DNA of 64,000 nucleotides from Gorsachius magnificus. Its lineage: Eukaryota; Chordata; Aves; Pelecaniformes; Ardeidae. The DNA lies in assembly GCA_034008185.1 (NCBI GenBank), contig CM067081.1:106277265-106341264 (forward strand), in the 5' to 3' direction. The position numbers and the translations under genes were made by a program. This document shows positions 49,780 to 63,787 of this stretch, in pieces (within the stretch, counting starts at the first letter, position 1; each line of letters begins with the position of its first letter). The notes beneath the pieces are model-generated. The model did not search any database. It saw only the letters and a list, made by a program, of their open reading frames with translations, and had not been told where the DNA came from.

Positions 49780-49932
49780 TCTCTTATTAAACTGTCTCTA
49801 TCTCAACCCACGGGTCTTACTTTTTTTTTTTTTCCTTTTCCTCCGATTCTCTCTCCCATCCCACTGAGGGAAGGGGGGGAGTGAGCGAGCAGCTGTGTGG
49901 TGCTTAGTTGCCAGCCGGGTTAAAGCACGACA
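49309..49932 (+). mobile_element. Solo LTR, ERVL-like, younger (copy B)
   Basis: A 624-bp LTR with the same ends as copy A (TGTCCTGGTTTCGGCTGGGA to TTAAAGCACGACA), flanked by the perfect 5-bp duplication TCCAG (49304-49308 and 49933-49937). It keeps many more CpG sites than copy A in the central GC-rich part (49555-49690). It has a G9 run at 49559-49567, an expanded (TTA)n array at 49736-49778 and ATTAAA at 49786-49791. It lacks internal retroviral sequence and is a solo LTR. Frames across it (134 codons minus, 104 codons plus) are repeat-derived and not genes. Confidence 0.92.
49736..49778 (+). repeat. (TTA)n microsatellite inside the LTR
   Basis: About 14 perfect ATT/TTA units. The same place in copy A (about 40171-40198) is an imperfect CATTATTACTATTATCATT sequence, so the array probably grew from a pre-existing TTA-rich part of the LTR. 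Confidence 0.93.
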
Positions 49933-49937
49933 TCCAG

Positions 49938-52900
49938 GCATGTTAAAAAATATAATGTCCTGCTTTTTCAGGAATAGCAAGTTTCTGTAGCTGTTGAGTA
50001 TCTCCCAAGGTTGTGTGGGTTTTATAACTTTACTGGACTTCTCTACACCCTAGTCTCACCAGAAAACATTCTGTTTTATGAGCTACACTTACTCTGAAAT
50101 CTGGAAAAAAATACGATCTGGATGATAGCGTGGTCTGCACTACGTTGTTTATGAGAACGTCCTTCCAGCAAGCTCTTCTATGTCAGCATGAAAATGGAAA
50201 TAACATTTCTTTTCTGTCCTTGAGACATAGATCAAACAATATTGTCAGAAGAGACATTTCTCTGTCAAACATTCCTTTGATCCCGCTCGAGACTGTGCTG
50301 CTGAGCTTGTGTATCCTTCGGATCAGAGAATGTACCTCACTATGTTTTGTTAAACTGCTCTGTCTATAGGTTTTGGTGCTGCAACCGTGACAATTATTTA
50401 GTAACAGTGTACAAGGAGAAAGTGGGCTTGTTGCTGTACTGTTCCAGAAGGTTTTGTGTTTTTTCTTGAGCTTTTTCAAGATATTCTTTTGTTTGTTTGT
50501 TTTTCTCAAGGAAGAAATCTAGTTATTGGATAATTTTCAGGACTTAGTTCTATTTGTAGTTAGTAAAGCCCCTTTCGCCCCACCCCCCCTTTATTTTTCC
50601 CTCAAATGAGACTTGTTTATTGAGAAGTTAACAATCAGAACAGGAAAAGTATTTCCATTCCTTTCAGTAACAGGAACTATATGCCTATGTCTTGCAGCAG
50701 CTTAAGATAGAGAGGTACAATGCGTTATTCACAAAATAGAATACATTTTTATATTGGTTTCACCATAGTCACACAATTTCTGTTTGCTTTTTGCCACATC
50801 ACTATTAACATAAGTAAGTAAGTGTGACAAGCAAATAATACAGATCAGTGCTACTGATGGGATTGTACAGTGAGAACAAAAGCAATACTGTTTGTTAAGC
50901 AAAATAAAACAGCAATTTTAGTGATAGACTAAACTGTTTGACCTTCAAGATTTCAGTTAATATATGGCAGAAGTTAGCTGATAAGGAATGTTTTCAGTAA
51001 GTACATAATACTTCTGTGTGTGTACTTATGTTTCTTTTCCAACTATTGGATGTTGGTAAGTGGTTACATATGGATGGTATACAGGCTGTGCTGTGTCCTG
51101 GGATCCTGATGATCCCAACTGGGAAACTGGGCAGAGGGTGTGCGCCTGCCTCCCAGAACTCTTGCTGACATCTTGTGGTTACCTGTCCTGGTGGGTGGGA
51201 CCTGAGGAAGAGGTCTGCAAGGAAGGAAGGAGGACCATTGGCAGATTTTGTCATGAAGTGGAAGTAGGATGCAGCCGTATGATGACCCTGAGCCATGGGA
51301 GCTCAGTGGTCCTCTGTCTAGGTAACACCTTCAAGCAGATGCCTTTGTAAGGTGTATAAGTCACACTTTTCTTACTTGAGAATGCTGAAATTTTTCCAAT
51401 AGCTTTATATCTTCCAAAGATTTTTGATACATGTTACAACTGGGAAGGGATACAACTGCATTTCCCCAGAGTAACAAGCAGTTGAAAAATCTTTTGAGAC
51501 ATTTGCCACTTTCAGCACTTTAGATCCCTAAGAGACAATTTTTAGTCTGGAAAGCACACATAATGCAATTACCTGAATCATAGCAATCTCTTCGATGACA
51601 TCTGCCCAATTCTAGCTGTCAGATGTTTTAATGAAATAACAAAGCAGTAGGGACACAGAGTACTTTTTTTTCTTGTAACAGTGACAAAACAAAAATCTGC
51701 TTTAATTTGTAACTCAAACCATGTTTTTTGTCTTGGACCAGAGCTGACAACTAAAACTAGAGATTCAGCTGCAATGCAGATGTATCAGTAGAATGACTCC
51801 AAGGAAGTCTATAGGTTTTCTCTAGCGTGCAAGGATTTCTCTAGTGATGAAATTTTCCAGCTGTGTAGCTCAGACTGGGTAGCCCTGCTGAATATGGCTG
51901 GAGGCTTGTTCCTCACTGATGGATGCTGCAAGAACACTGGCTGATAGTCTTGTACTCAGTAATGATTTTGTGTATTAGCCCTTGCAATATAACAGTTCTT
52001 TTTTTTTTTTTCAGAGAAAAATGTATTCTTGGGGATTATTTTTTCTTCTCAAGGAAGGCAAAGGAATCCACTGTGGTCTCAGTTTACTTGCTTTTTTAAA
52101 ATTTTTGTTTGGAAGGAAAATGGATGAAAAAAGGAGGGTGGGATATTGTCTGCCTTGTTTCAGAGACATAGAAAACTTCTGTTTTCCTTAAGCAGTTCAT
52201 GTTCAGTCTGTTCCTATCGAAACTGTATAACTGTGCTAATGTGATCTCGTAAGTAACTTCTTTTTTAAAGAAGAAATATAATTCAATTTAATTTTTTTCT
52301 TAATCTTTTTGCCACATTTTTTAGCCAATGTTTCTGGCATTTGGCTTATGAAACTAAATATGCAATCTCAAATTGCTTTCCAAAACCAGATAACTTCATT
52401 TTTGCTTCTCAGTTATTGGCATGAGACATTATTTATTGAGTGTTTACTTTTTCAATTGTTCTATTTCAAATTTGGAGAAAACAGTGTTAACTAGTGTTGC
52501 TGCAAGGGCCTGCAGGTCTGATCTAGTATACTACATACTACTCCTCTCTGAAAATATTTGTAGTCCTTTTGAAGAAAATTCCTTCCTAGAATGCTTGGAT
52601 TTATTTGCAGTGATGTTTTCCTTGAAACTATGGATTTGTTCAGTGTTTCTAGCTATTGCTTTTGACCACCCTATATAAGCAATGACTACTGGGGAGAATG
52701 TTATTTTCTGTGTCTAAGGTCAGTAAGAGGTTGTTGATAGAGATTCTGAGCTCTTTTTGGGGGTCAGCAGAGAAGCCTATTAGTCTTCTTCATGCTATAC
52801 CACCCTGGAAGGTATGTCCTTAACTATCCTTGCAGAATTGACTGCTACTGCCAACATGCATTCGAAATACTCTACTTGAGCCAGGTCAAGCCATTGCCAA

Positions 52901-55900
52901 AATAGATAACAGTCTTTTACAGGCAGAAATCTGTGTCCTTTGCTTTTGCCAGACAATAATGATTGGCACTGTGGCTCTGCACAAACAGGCTCATGCCTGC
53001 TGCCTGCATAGGCAGCCCCCATGAGGTGGCCAGCAGCGGAGGAGCACAGTGTCAGCATGGGGGTGCAAGTGGGTGCAGGTGGGCATTATGGTTAGGCAAT
53101 GACAAGGAAGGATTTCGGAGACTGGAGTTGCCAGGAAAAGATGTCAACTCAAAAGTGGGAATCATGGGGGAAGAAAGAAAGGAGGTCTTCAGAGGGAGGA
53201 GTGATCTGTGGGAGGGAAGAAAAGTACATTTTCATCCAAAATCTCCAGGAGGCTCTCATCTCTCTCCAAAATTTTCCATTCTCCCAAACTAGCTGCTGTT
53301 CCAGCTATAATAACTGCCCCCCCCCCCCACACCCCACTCCAGTAGAAACTTCAGTTCAGTTTCATTGTCTTATTCTGCTCCACCACCAGAACTGAATTTT
53401 GCCTACACAGTTTACAAACCTTGAACTGACAATAAATATGACTTTCAAGCAATTGTATCAGCAAACCTTGTTCAGTTTTGGTACTGCCATCTGGTTTAAA
53501 ACTAATCTTTTACAGTAATATTTAAGTTAGAATTTCTGATTGTTTAGACTGTTATTGAAGTCACCATATCTATATTTGTGCATATTCATATTTGTACAAA
53601 CAGTGAGCTTTATCTTCAAACAGGGATGCCCATAGTCCCTGTTGTAACATTTTGTAGGTCATTGGAAAACTTCTCATTCAGTTTCTGCAAACACATCGGT
53701 ATCTATGGAGTTTTCATATCAAATAACAAACTGGATATCTTTTATAATTGTAAGCAAATTTTGTTTCCCATAAATCTGTTGAAATGTGGAAGGCACAAAT
53801 AAACCTGTCTTTTGAAAGAGCATTATCTACAGAAGGTGATACATTAGTCTTCCAGCTCAAATTGAGTGCCATGACACTGGTTGTCCTCACTCTTATTAAT
53901 AAACTTCTAACAAAGTTGTCTTCAAATGCTATCCAGACATCTGTTGTTTGTTTAATTGAGTCTAAATATGATAACTCATTATTTGAAATTGCTAGTAAAA
54001 AAAACTTATTTTCTTGTAATATTTTTTAACCATAGTAATTGTTCTAACAAGTTGGTTCTCTCACTATACAAAAAGTTCTAATTTGTTGTGTAGTAGTGGG
54101 ATAACACTTTGGAATCACATGGAACTGGAAAATATGTCATATCTCCTCCATCAATTGTTCAAATAACTTCAGATAGTGTCTAGTTACTAAGACAGACTTT
54201 CTCATTTGCATGTAAAAAGAGCTCATAATCCAGTTAGCCACCAGATTGCTTTCTTAAACACTGTGGTATTTAGTCTATTTTAAGCTGTATTAGCCCATTC
54301 AGAAATAAATTTAACATATGAAGCTAATCACTTTAAAGGTTTTAGCCACTGAGATTTTCATGTCTCTTACTTTAATTGCTTATTTAATTTATCTTGGAGT
54401 GTTTATCATGCTCACATATGGGCCTCTCAACTAGTAAATGTGACAGTAATCCAACTGTTTAAGTAGTGGGTATTGGTTGTTAACATTTGAACACTAACTT
54501 ATATTTAATCAGCTGTCTTATAATCTTAGTCAATATAGATGTTACTGTGATTTACTAAATCAGAAATACATTAATGACAGTATAATGAAAATACAACATA
54601 ATCAAATCATGCAATATATTAGGATGACTTTCTGTTCTTAAATACAGGTGAGCTGTTCTTACAGAACTAAGTGGACAGAATTTGGCTGCAGGGATTGAAA
54701 AGATTTTTATCTTTATTGAATCTATATTTGGCACCTTGAGCACCATGACCAGTTTTGCAGTTAGCTCCTTTGTGCCACCTACTGGTTTCTTCGCTATTCC
54801 ATGCAGTAACATTATACAATAGCTGTTTTCTCACAGTGAAACTACTTCTGTGCCTTTAAGATGTTTACCATAAATTTGGGCAGCATTTATTACTTAATTG
54901 TTAATCTAGGGTTACATATATATATAGATGCCATTAAACTGGCATTCACAGGACAATGAATAGCAGGGGGGAGCAACACTGAGCAAAGAATGACCAGCTT
55001 CTGGTCAACTTCATATTTTCTCTGACTGTAAAGAAAGTTTTGTAGTCTTTATGTCTTGATAATGTCTTTTGGGGGTGATTGCTTTACTGAGTATGCTATA
55101 AACTGGTCAGAGGAAGGACCTTTAATTGTAGTTAACACCTGTATGTTTGTACAATGACAAGAACACAGAAATGGTGATCTTTTTGGTGTGGTTCAGACAT
55201 TACAGCTGTCACAGAAACATTTAGTGGAAGTTTATTATCCTTATAATTAAGATATTTATGAAATTATTTGTTTCCAGGTTTGAATATTGAAAACTGCAGG
55301 CCAGCTATTCTCAGGCTTGCTGGAACATACTTGTTTGCTAAGTATAAAGTCATACATTTACCTGCATACTTTGGGGTTTGAACCCTGAAAAAGCTTTTAT
55401 GATTTTTTTTACCACTGTTTTCTGCTGTGCTGTACTGTCTAGAAGGATGTGAGAAATTGATTGTTCATTATGTTCTTTTGAAGAACTCAGCCAGTTTTCT
55501 TTTTTTTACAGTTATGGCTTCAGCCTGTTAAAAAAGATTACTGAGATTGGGATACACACATGCACACTACTTAGCGACTAATTCCTACTTACTGCAAACT
55601 CACTTCTGTTACTTAAAACTCTGGCTTATGTCTGCAGATAGTTCAGTTTCTTTAGCTATTCTCTTTATGCATAAAAGTTTTCAAATTCCTATGTTGTCCT
55701 GCCTCAAACCATCCTATTGTAATTTCAGATGCTTTCTGTCAGTTACTTTAAGCTGGCAATCCACTTTAAGGCAGTTCTTCTGATTTTTTATTTTTTTTTC
55801 ACAACGGTAGACAGAAATTTATTTCAGAATACTTTTTTGTATATAAGAATTTTAAATAATTAGGAAACTCTCATTCAGCTCCTTAATTTACTCATTTCAG

Positions 55901-58900
55901 GTAAATGTTTCTTATTGTTAAATATGGCCTTCTTTTTGCCTTGTTCTCTTTAGTTTGCTTTCTTTGGATATAGAGGAATACTTTGAAGGAACATAGGAAA
56001 CACAAGTCCAACTTATATCTCCTTTGTCTGTGGGAAGAGATTTTCTCACACAACATTTGTTGGAGCTTTTTGGAGTAGAATCAAGATTAGTTGTCTCTTC
56101 CCTTTCTGAAGAAAAGAGGGTGTCTTATCATATACCGGAAAAACTAAGTGGATAAGTTTCCTATACATATATTTCTGATTCTTTTCCTTATCAGCATCCT
56201 GCTCTTTTTTTTTTTTCTGTTGTTATTTTTTTTTATTTGTGGTTTTTTTTTTTTTTATTTTGCCTGTTGTGGATTTCCTCAATTTCTGTCAGGACTTCTT
56301 AATTTTGCTTCCTCCTAAGATGAGAAATCTTGGGTCCTTAATGTTCCTTGACAACAGTCTTCATGACTCAATGTATTCCTCAGAAATTCTACACTAATGT
56401 CAAGCTGTGTTCACTTTCATAAAAATGAAAGTCTCCTACAACACTAAAACCTCCACAGCCATATCAAACCATTAAAAAGACTTGCCAGTTTTTCTCACAA
56501 GGTCTTTATCCACATATTTTCTTGGGAAAGCTCACTGGAATTCTTTGAACTGATCCAAGCTCAATTCTACTTATATTGCTAATTATTCTGTTTTATAATG
56601 TGCCTGTCCATTAATTAGAATGCCTCTTAGTAAATCCTAAGCTACTACTTTAGTAACATCTTGAAGATTCGAAGACTTGGAAAACCAGTTCTGAATCTAA
56701 CCAGATGAGAAAATATATATTTTATAAGTAGAAAGGTTCTACTTACACTTTTCTTTTTTTTTTTTTTAAAAACCACTGTGAAGGATTACTTCTCATTCGT
56801 ATCCCTTTTTTAATATATTATCAGTATAGTCTGAAATGAAATTTGGGCACTGGACTTAAACACAATAGATGGATTTATAATCTGACTTGATTCTTAGCAA
56901 ATCACATAATTCTTCCATGCTTTGGTTCCTGATCTGTAAAGGGACTTTTAATACTTCTGTGTTTAGAAGTATATTGTGAGGATAAATTCATGAACACTAA
57001 GAAGTGTTCATAAACAAGGAAATGAAAAATTTGCAAATGGATAGTGTGAAGGATGTGGATGACAGGAAAAACTTCTAAAGTGATGAAATTAGTACCTGAT
57101 GTATAACAGCAGCTTCATACAGAATGACCAGAACATGCTTTCCAATTGGAAAGATAAGCATAGCAGGCACCTGTTTATATACAGTTATGATAATTGCAAT
57201 TCTTTGTTTTAAGATGAGGGCATATCAGACATTTTTATCCCACAGGTAAGACAACTTTTGAATGTTAAGTGTCTGTAGCTTTAAAACTTTAATAGGATTT
57301 GACTTGATGCATAACAGCAAGGTTATACAAGCTCAACCATCCTCTTATATGACTATTGTTATTAAAAAGAACACAGAATTTATGTTAGAGTATTTTTTAG
57401 ATTTACCAGTTACCAGAGCAGAACAAACCATTTTCTGTGGGTTACAAATGAAAACTATTTATCTTCTCCCTTGTATCTAAAACATATTACACAGCTCATG
57501 AGACACAAATGGGGAGATGCTTTTGATAAAATTTTCCTGAGATTTTCTCTGTGCAAAAATAAATAAATAAAGGAAGAAAAGAACATAGAAAGAAAGAAGA
57601 GGAAGGGAAGGTTATAAAAATAATTCATTTTGTAAGAGAGATAAAAATTAACAATTCTGAGTTTTACAACTGGCAAAAATTATACAGAGTGAGGGTTAAC
57701 TGGCAAAACACCAATATGTTACACTGAACACAATAATAATGAATTCTAGGAGATCAGAATCCATGTTTTTAAAATGCAGTCCTTTTTCCTCCCCTATATT
57801 TATCGGTATATATATATATGCTGGTAAAATATTATTTCACTTAAAGATAAATCTGTAATAGATATGAAGCAAATGGTAAATATAGGCTAGAAAGTTAGAA
57901 GAACTGGGAGAAATATATGGGACTAGCAAATTAAGAGCATATTAGAAGCTTCATAGCTCTGCAAGAGAGGGGAGGTCAAATGCTTCCAGTGAGTAAAACA
58001 AAGAAAAGATGCAAGTACTGTAGAAAAAGAAAGAATAGTATAGAAGGATAGGGAGGGAAGGAGGTGATAGAAGTGCTCGAAGAGCCTGAGCCACTTTGGC
58101 AACCAAAAAAATGGTAAAATTTCCCAGGCTATATCCCGTCATCCTATAGAATCCAAATTAATAGCTGGCTTTTACCACTTTCAATGCCATTTTTATGAGC
58201 AGTGTACTAAAGCTACCTAGGCAAAGGGGAGTTGCTACCCCTACTGTTTCACACTGTAGCCACTATTATCAAGGCTGGGTTCTGTGGGTCATGGACCTGC
58301 AGCTGCTCTTAGGTTTGCTAGTGGCTGCATGCATATCTGGAGGTCTCTGAATGGCAGAGTCTCACTTTCTCCAGTATTTCCTCAAATTCTATTCCAAATG
58401 CAGACATGAGGCTCTCATCCTCGAAATACAAGTGCCAATTTGCTCCTCACAAAAGCTAATGTGATGATTCACCTACTAGGCAAAGTTCAGGTGCTCATTT
58501 TTGTACATTTAAGTCAAAGCCATTGAGTAAACAAAAAAAAAAGTTAGTTGAGCAGAGTTTGTATCACCTCATAGTGCCTGGAGAAGGAATTACAGCAATA
58601 ATAGGTTTATTTTTAGTTCATGTGGCAGAGGGCTGAATGTCTGAAACAGGTTGTAGTGGATGTTTTTCTTATTCTGTTGGAGTTCAGCTGTGTTTTGATG
58701 CAGATAACATTTTTTTTTATGTTGTTTGGTGCAAAGAATTTAAACAAATTCAGGGAACTTGGGAGATGGAGAACATAGTCGTTAAACACAGGATTTAGAG
58801 TCAGGAGAACTGACTTGTGTTCCTAACTCATAATTGAATTTCTGTGCATGACTTCCCTTAGCCTCTGCTATCCTTCTTTATAAAAATTAAAAAGTGCTTT

Positions 58901-61900
58901 GAAATCCTTTGCTTGATGCATAGCTGTGTCATCAACAACCTGTGTCTGAGTTTCTTCATATTACATGTGCACTGTAAGCATGAACAACTTAATACTTGTA
59001 GAAAGTCACATGTCCATGGCTGCATTTTGAAAACTGTTGAGATACATATTTTTGAGCTGATATTCAAGCCTAAAAATAGCCATATAAAAATCTACAGATA
59101 AAGTTCAATAAGGGGAATTCTCTGATTTACTTTATTGCAACTACTGTAATTTAGGTAACCACAGTAATTTTTTAAATAATTCCATCCACCAACTGTACTC
59201 ATATTTCAGATATTTACAGTTTCAGTGCTCTCTGACAGGATGAAAATGGTTCATGTAGGCAGTTGATTGTTACAGACAAAAAGCAGCTTTCCCCAGACTG
59301 CCTGCATTAATTCAATATATTTTTCATTAGTGAAAACAAACAGAAGCTAGAGTTTGAGATGACAGTTTTTTTGGTACTCATGGGCATTGCCAGTGCTCAA
59401 AAGGAGGACAAAAAAATTCAGTACTCTCAAATTGAAACAGAAAAAAACAATAAAACAGTTGCCTGGAAACTGTGTAAGACTAGTCCCTTGGTTATCTAAA
59501 TAGGGTAAAAGACAAGAAGTCCATACTACTCAGAAGCTTCATTGCAAATGTCTGTATTCTAATATCTGATTAAAGAGAGACCTGACATTTTTTTCCATTC
59601 TTATTTTCTTTTTATTTTTCTCTAAGTCTTTTGCTTACAGGGCTATGCTGGTAAGCCTGCTGATCTGATTCTAATTCTTAATGGACCACACTCCTTATTA
59701 AAAACCCCTTTATTTATATTGCATGCTCAGTGTAGTTACCAGAACAGTGCAGATTGTAATTTCCATGCTGGATATCCCTACAGTTATATCTTTTACTTTA
59801 GGTCTTCCTTGAGAATGTGTGAAGTCCCTCTGTCTGCATTTAGTCCTGGTTCACTTGTGAAACTCCAGCTCTTCTTTGCAGCTGGGCTGATCTCTTGGAA
59901 TCATTTGGGCTCAACACTTCTTGCAAATTAAGTGTTTATAGTGCAGCATAATGAAAGCTGCATCTGTGGAGAGAAGTGAGTATCTTGGGAGTTATGGATC
60001 TCATCCTGGGGCAGCTAATTGCATTTCTGTTCTCTTTGAGCTTGTCTACATGAAGAAATTTTAGCAGTTATGTTTACAAAGTGCTGCAAGAACAGCTTCC
60101 TTGGAAGACACTCTGGTTTATCCAGTAAAACGGCTTTACTCAGTTTAACTGAAACACCTTCTCATATAACATAAATCAACTGATAAATTCACTTCTGAAA
60201 TAATCTGTACAAGAGATGCTGTCCTCTTCTGAGCAAATTCTGTTAGATGTGCCAGTTAATTGAGTCAGTTCTCATTCTCACTTTGGGATTTACTTAGCAT
60301 CATCCTACTGTACACAAAGCTAGCGATATATTTATTAATGAGCGATAATGCTCAAGACAAATGTAGCTTCCTAATTTTATATTAAATTTTAATGTTTCTA
60401 TATTCTGCAAGCCCTAGTTTACAACTTGTAATAACAAGTCTTTAGCTCATGATTAAAACTCTCAAGTACAGTGTTAAAAATCTTTTTTTTTCCCCCCTTC
60501 ATGTTGAGTGCCAAATATAGGTAATATCTTTCCAGAAAATATGTATCTAGGCACAGCATATAGCAGCACCATGAGGGTTATTAAGGACCTTGTCTCTCCA
60601 TTAATAATGATTTCAAAATTAACAGGATGACTAAGACCTTGCTCAGTCCCTTAAGTCTTCAGTGTTCCAGAGATAGTTAGCCATAAATCCTTTTTCCTTT
60701 GGAGTACAGTGGTTTTGGCTTAATCTGATGAAAAATACTATTGCTATCCAGTCTGACACAAGCCAAAAACCACACTGTTCTCAAGATAGTGGTTACTTGA
60801 GTAATCAAATAGTTTGAAAATGTCCTACAGCTAGGTATATCAGTGAATTCCACAAAGGGTTAGTATTTGTAAGAAATTTAACAATTATTCTGATAAAGAA
60901 TATCCTGCATTTAATCATGTAACTAAGCTCTATTTCCCTGTCAAAGTTACTAAAAATTAATCTTCAATACAAAGGATAGTTGGACAAAGTCATTACTTAA
61001 CATGGAATAAAATAGTTCACTAAAAAATTCTCTGTAAAGCAGCAAAAACTCCTTTTAGAAAACAAATTAATATCCAGTTGTTTTCTCTGTGGTTTCGCTA
61101 GCTTTTTTCTGAGGTTGATATCACAGAAATTCAGAAGTTCAGCACTGAGTGCTCCAGCATGTAGTTTTTTGATGTTCACATTCAAGCAACTGTTGTGGGA
61201 AACCTTATGCTTCTGGATAGCCTTATTATCTCAAATACACATAACAGTTTTAGGCAAATAAGGCTTGTGGAGGAGATGATCAGGTGGTGCAAATATGCTG
61301 GTTTCCTATGAGCTCTTAGTGTCTACCAGAAGATAGGAAGGCAATGCCACATGAAAAGAAAGAGGCAAATTGCACTGCTTTTAGTAGCCTAGGGATGTAG
61401 TATATTCAAAACCAGGTATTTTTTTCCTAGTGCTGACTGGCCATTGATAAAACTTCAGTTGCATTTTCTGTCTGTTACCACTGTATCTTCATACCTATTA
61501 CTGTTCTTCAAAAATATTTCTCCACTGGTACTACATGTGGTTTATTTCCGTATTATACTGTCTTTAAGGAGTTAAAGTTTATACACACAGGAAGAAATTT
61601 ACATTCACTGATTACTCACATTTAAATGGACTCTCATTTTATCATCACTTATTTACCCATCATTTTCATACCTCTTCAGTATTGTTATTTTTTGTATTTG
61701 ATCACAATACTTCAACTGTGATTGGCTAAACTGTTATTAATATACTCTTAAGTCCCATTTCCAAGTGACTAAAAATGTTTAATATGCAGAAGCTGATGAC
61801 CCTGTTGCATTCCCATCACATGTTTTACCACAGTCTGAAATGATTACATATTACTTCTGTTGCTTACAACACAAATCTGATTAGTTGTAGTACTTGCAAT

Positions 61901-63548
61901 CACAGCCCTTTCTGCAACATGTGTAACTTCATTATTAACACAATAGAGTATTCTTCATTTGGTGTGAGTGGCAAGGTTTTGATAGTGGGGAAGGCGTTCG
62001 TCCATTCTAATCACTGACTTGGTTTTTAGATCAAAAAAGTTTTTAGTTCATGCCATTAAGCAATGTGCATCATGTTACACAGTTATTTAGTTCTGGCAGT
62101 TCCCAGTTTTGAAGGACTTTACCTTTCTACCTTTCTCTTCTTTTATGGAGGTATTGCATATAAACATTGTTTCATTATTAGTGTGTTTATTCACTTATGT
62201 TTTCTTCCTCCATTTCTCTGTTTCTTATTTTTTTTCTCTCAAGAAAAGTGATTGCTGCGATTGAGTGATACAAGAAGCTGTTATTGAGGGAGGCAATTTT
62301 GCTTCAGCTCATTTAAAAATAGAAGGAGTTCATGGTATGTAATCATAAGTTGCATGTAGTAAGCTCCAGCACCAAACACAAATCAATACATTCTAATCAG
62401 TTCTATTGGCCCCTTTTGAAAAGCTATTCATGATGTCTGTAAATACTGAGTGGCTGAAAATAAATTACAGCTATGTTATCTCACCGAGATAATACACAGA
62501 ACAAAGAGGCTCTTAAATGCAAAAGCAAAATTGAGATTGCTATGTGGGTTGTTTACAGTGTATTTTTATTTAAAGATCTTACAGAAATTTAAGATCAGGG
62601 AAAAAAATCCCTTGCTTCCAAGGGCCTTCATGAAATGTTTTAAGTATCACACATTCACAGGTGTACAGATGTTCTGTTCATGTTGCCTAACAATTCATCT
62701 ACTTTTTTTAAGGTCGAAGAAATTATTTGTCACTTACCCTCAGAAAGCAGCTATGAAAGATTACTTTTAAATGTGGAATGCTGATGAATATATGCATATT
62801 TCACAATCTTCTTTACGTATCTGAAACTCAAGGAACTTTTGAATATCACTATGAGAATCAGAAAGATGTTCCTCTCAATTTCTAATCAACTCAAGGAATT
62901 ATGAATTCATGCACAACACCTAAAATATATATTCATAATCTCCATACATATTCATAACTGTAGCAGGAGCTACAGAGGAGCTTTTAGACCTAGATTAAAA
63001 TTAGTAATGAACACCTTCCTTCTGGCATGAGAAAATTAAAATGCTCCAAAAAAAAATGTTAGTCAGCTTTAGAGGAGGGAAATTTCTTCCTGAATTAAGA
63101 TTGGGAAATCATGTTAGTCCTTAGGCACATAAATAAATAAAATTGAGGGGGAGGAGGGGTAGAATGGGGATGCAGAATCCAAAACAGTGATGCAACAAAA
63201 CTGCTTGTCTTTTTCACTGTTTGGACATTAACTGATAGCAAAGACACCAAAAATAAAAACCCTTAAAAATCTGAAATAAACTTTATTTTGCAAATTATAA
63301 AATAAGATAAGATATTTTCTTCCAATACACAAACTTTCATAGTATTTTCCAAACACATTTCACATTTATGAAAGCAAGGGCTTGTATTTCCTTTTCAGGA
63401 TCAATTGACAGGAAATGGTATTAGGAAGTTCACTTCTTGATATGGAAGTCTGAAAAAACACAAGTTTATCACTGTAAAAATGATTCGTAACTTCTGTAAA
63501 TTGTGGATGTGCGTTTATGGATTGAGAATTGTCCTTTGTTGTTTCCAG
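49938..63548. other. Long anonymous AT-rich non-coding stretch
   Basis: No gene or mobile element was recognised across more than 13 kb. Local features are a C12 run at 53317-53328, T-rich tracts at 56204-56261, a short (TA)n run at 57807-57819, purine-rich sequence at about 57570-57612 and C/T-rich sequence at about 60483-60500. Slightly GC-richer patches lie at 51060-51350 and 52960-53300. Their 96- and 109-codon frames show no known domain. Confidence 0.5.
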
Positions 63549-63663
63549 GAGTTCTGGCCCTAAAGTCTTGAATGCTTCAGCAGAGATTGCTCCTTTAAGC
63601 GTCTTATGTGTTCTTGTCCTTCACAATGAGATTGTAAATTCTGTAGTGGCTTTGCTATCTAAG
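63549..63663 (+). CDS. Candidate internal exon of an unidentified gene (upstream of pair)
   Basis: A tentative exon. It follows a good acceptor-like site (TTGTCCTTTGTTGTTTCCAG, ending 63548) and reads xxG-SSGPKVLNASAEIAP then LSVLCVLVLHNEIVNSVVAL and LSK, 38 whole codons without a stop. It ends AAG before GTGTCC at 63664, a weak donor. The end phase is 0, which matches the start phase of the second candidate exon at 63788 across a short 124-bp intron. The peptide has a hydrophobic helical look (V/L-rich, as in helical repeat proteins), but I do not recognise the family. Short open frames like this also arise by chance here, and the weak donor is a concern. Confidence 0.28.
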
Positions 63664-63787
63664 GTGTCCTTAAATATCCTTTCTAGAAGAAAAATAAACC
63701 TCAAATTTGTAGTAGTAGTCAAATGCTGACTGATTTCTACCATCTTACCTTGATGAAGCTTTGGTATTTTTCTGTGTTATTTTAAAG

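Noticed and set aside
49334..49867. 134-codon minus and 104-codon plus ORFs
   Set aside because: They lie inside solo LTR copy B. The poly-Tyr/poly-Leu runs come from the (TTA)n array.
51060..51350. 96-codon + strand ORF rich in Trp, Cys and Gly
   Set aside because: No known family, and an equally long frame exists on the other strand at the same place.
62450..62770. 106-codon + strand ORF upstream of the candidate exon pair
   Set aside because: A possible donor at 62661 gives a phase that does not fit the acceptor at 63548, and the protein shows no recognisable features.
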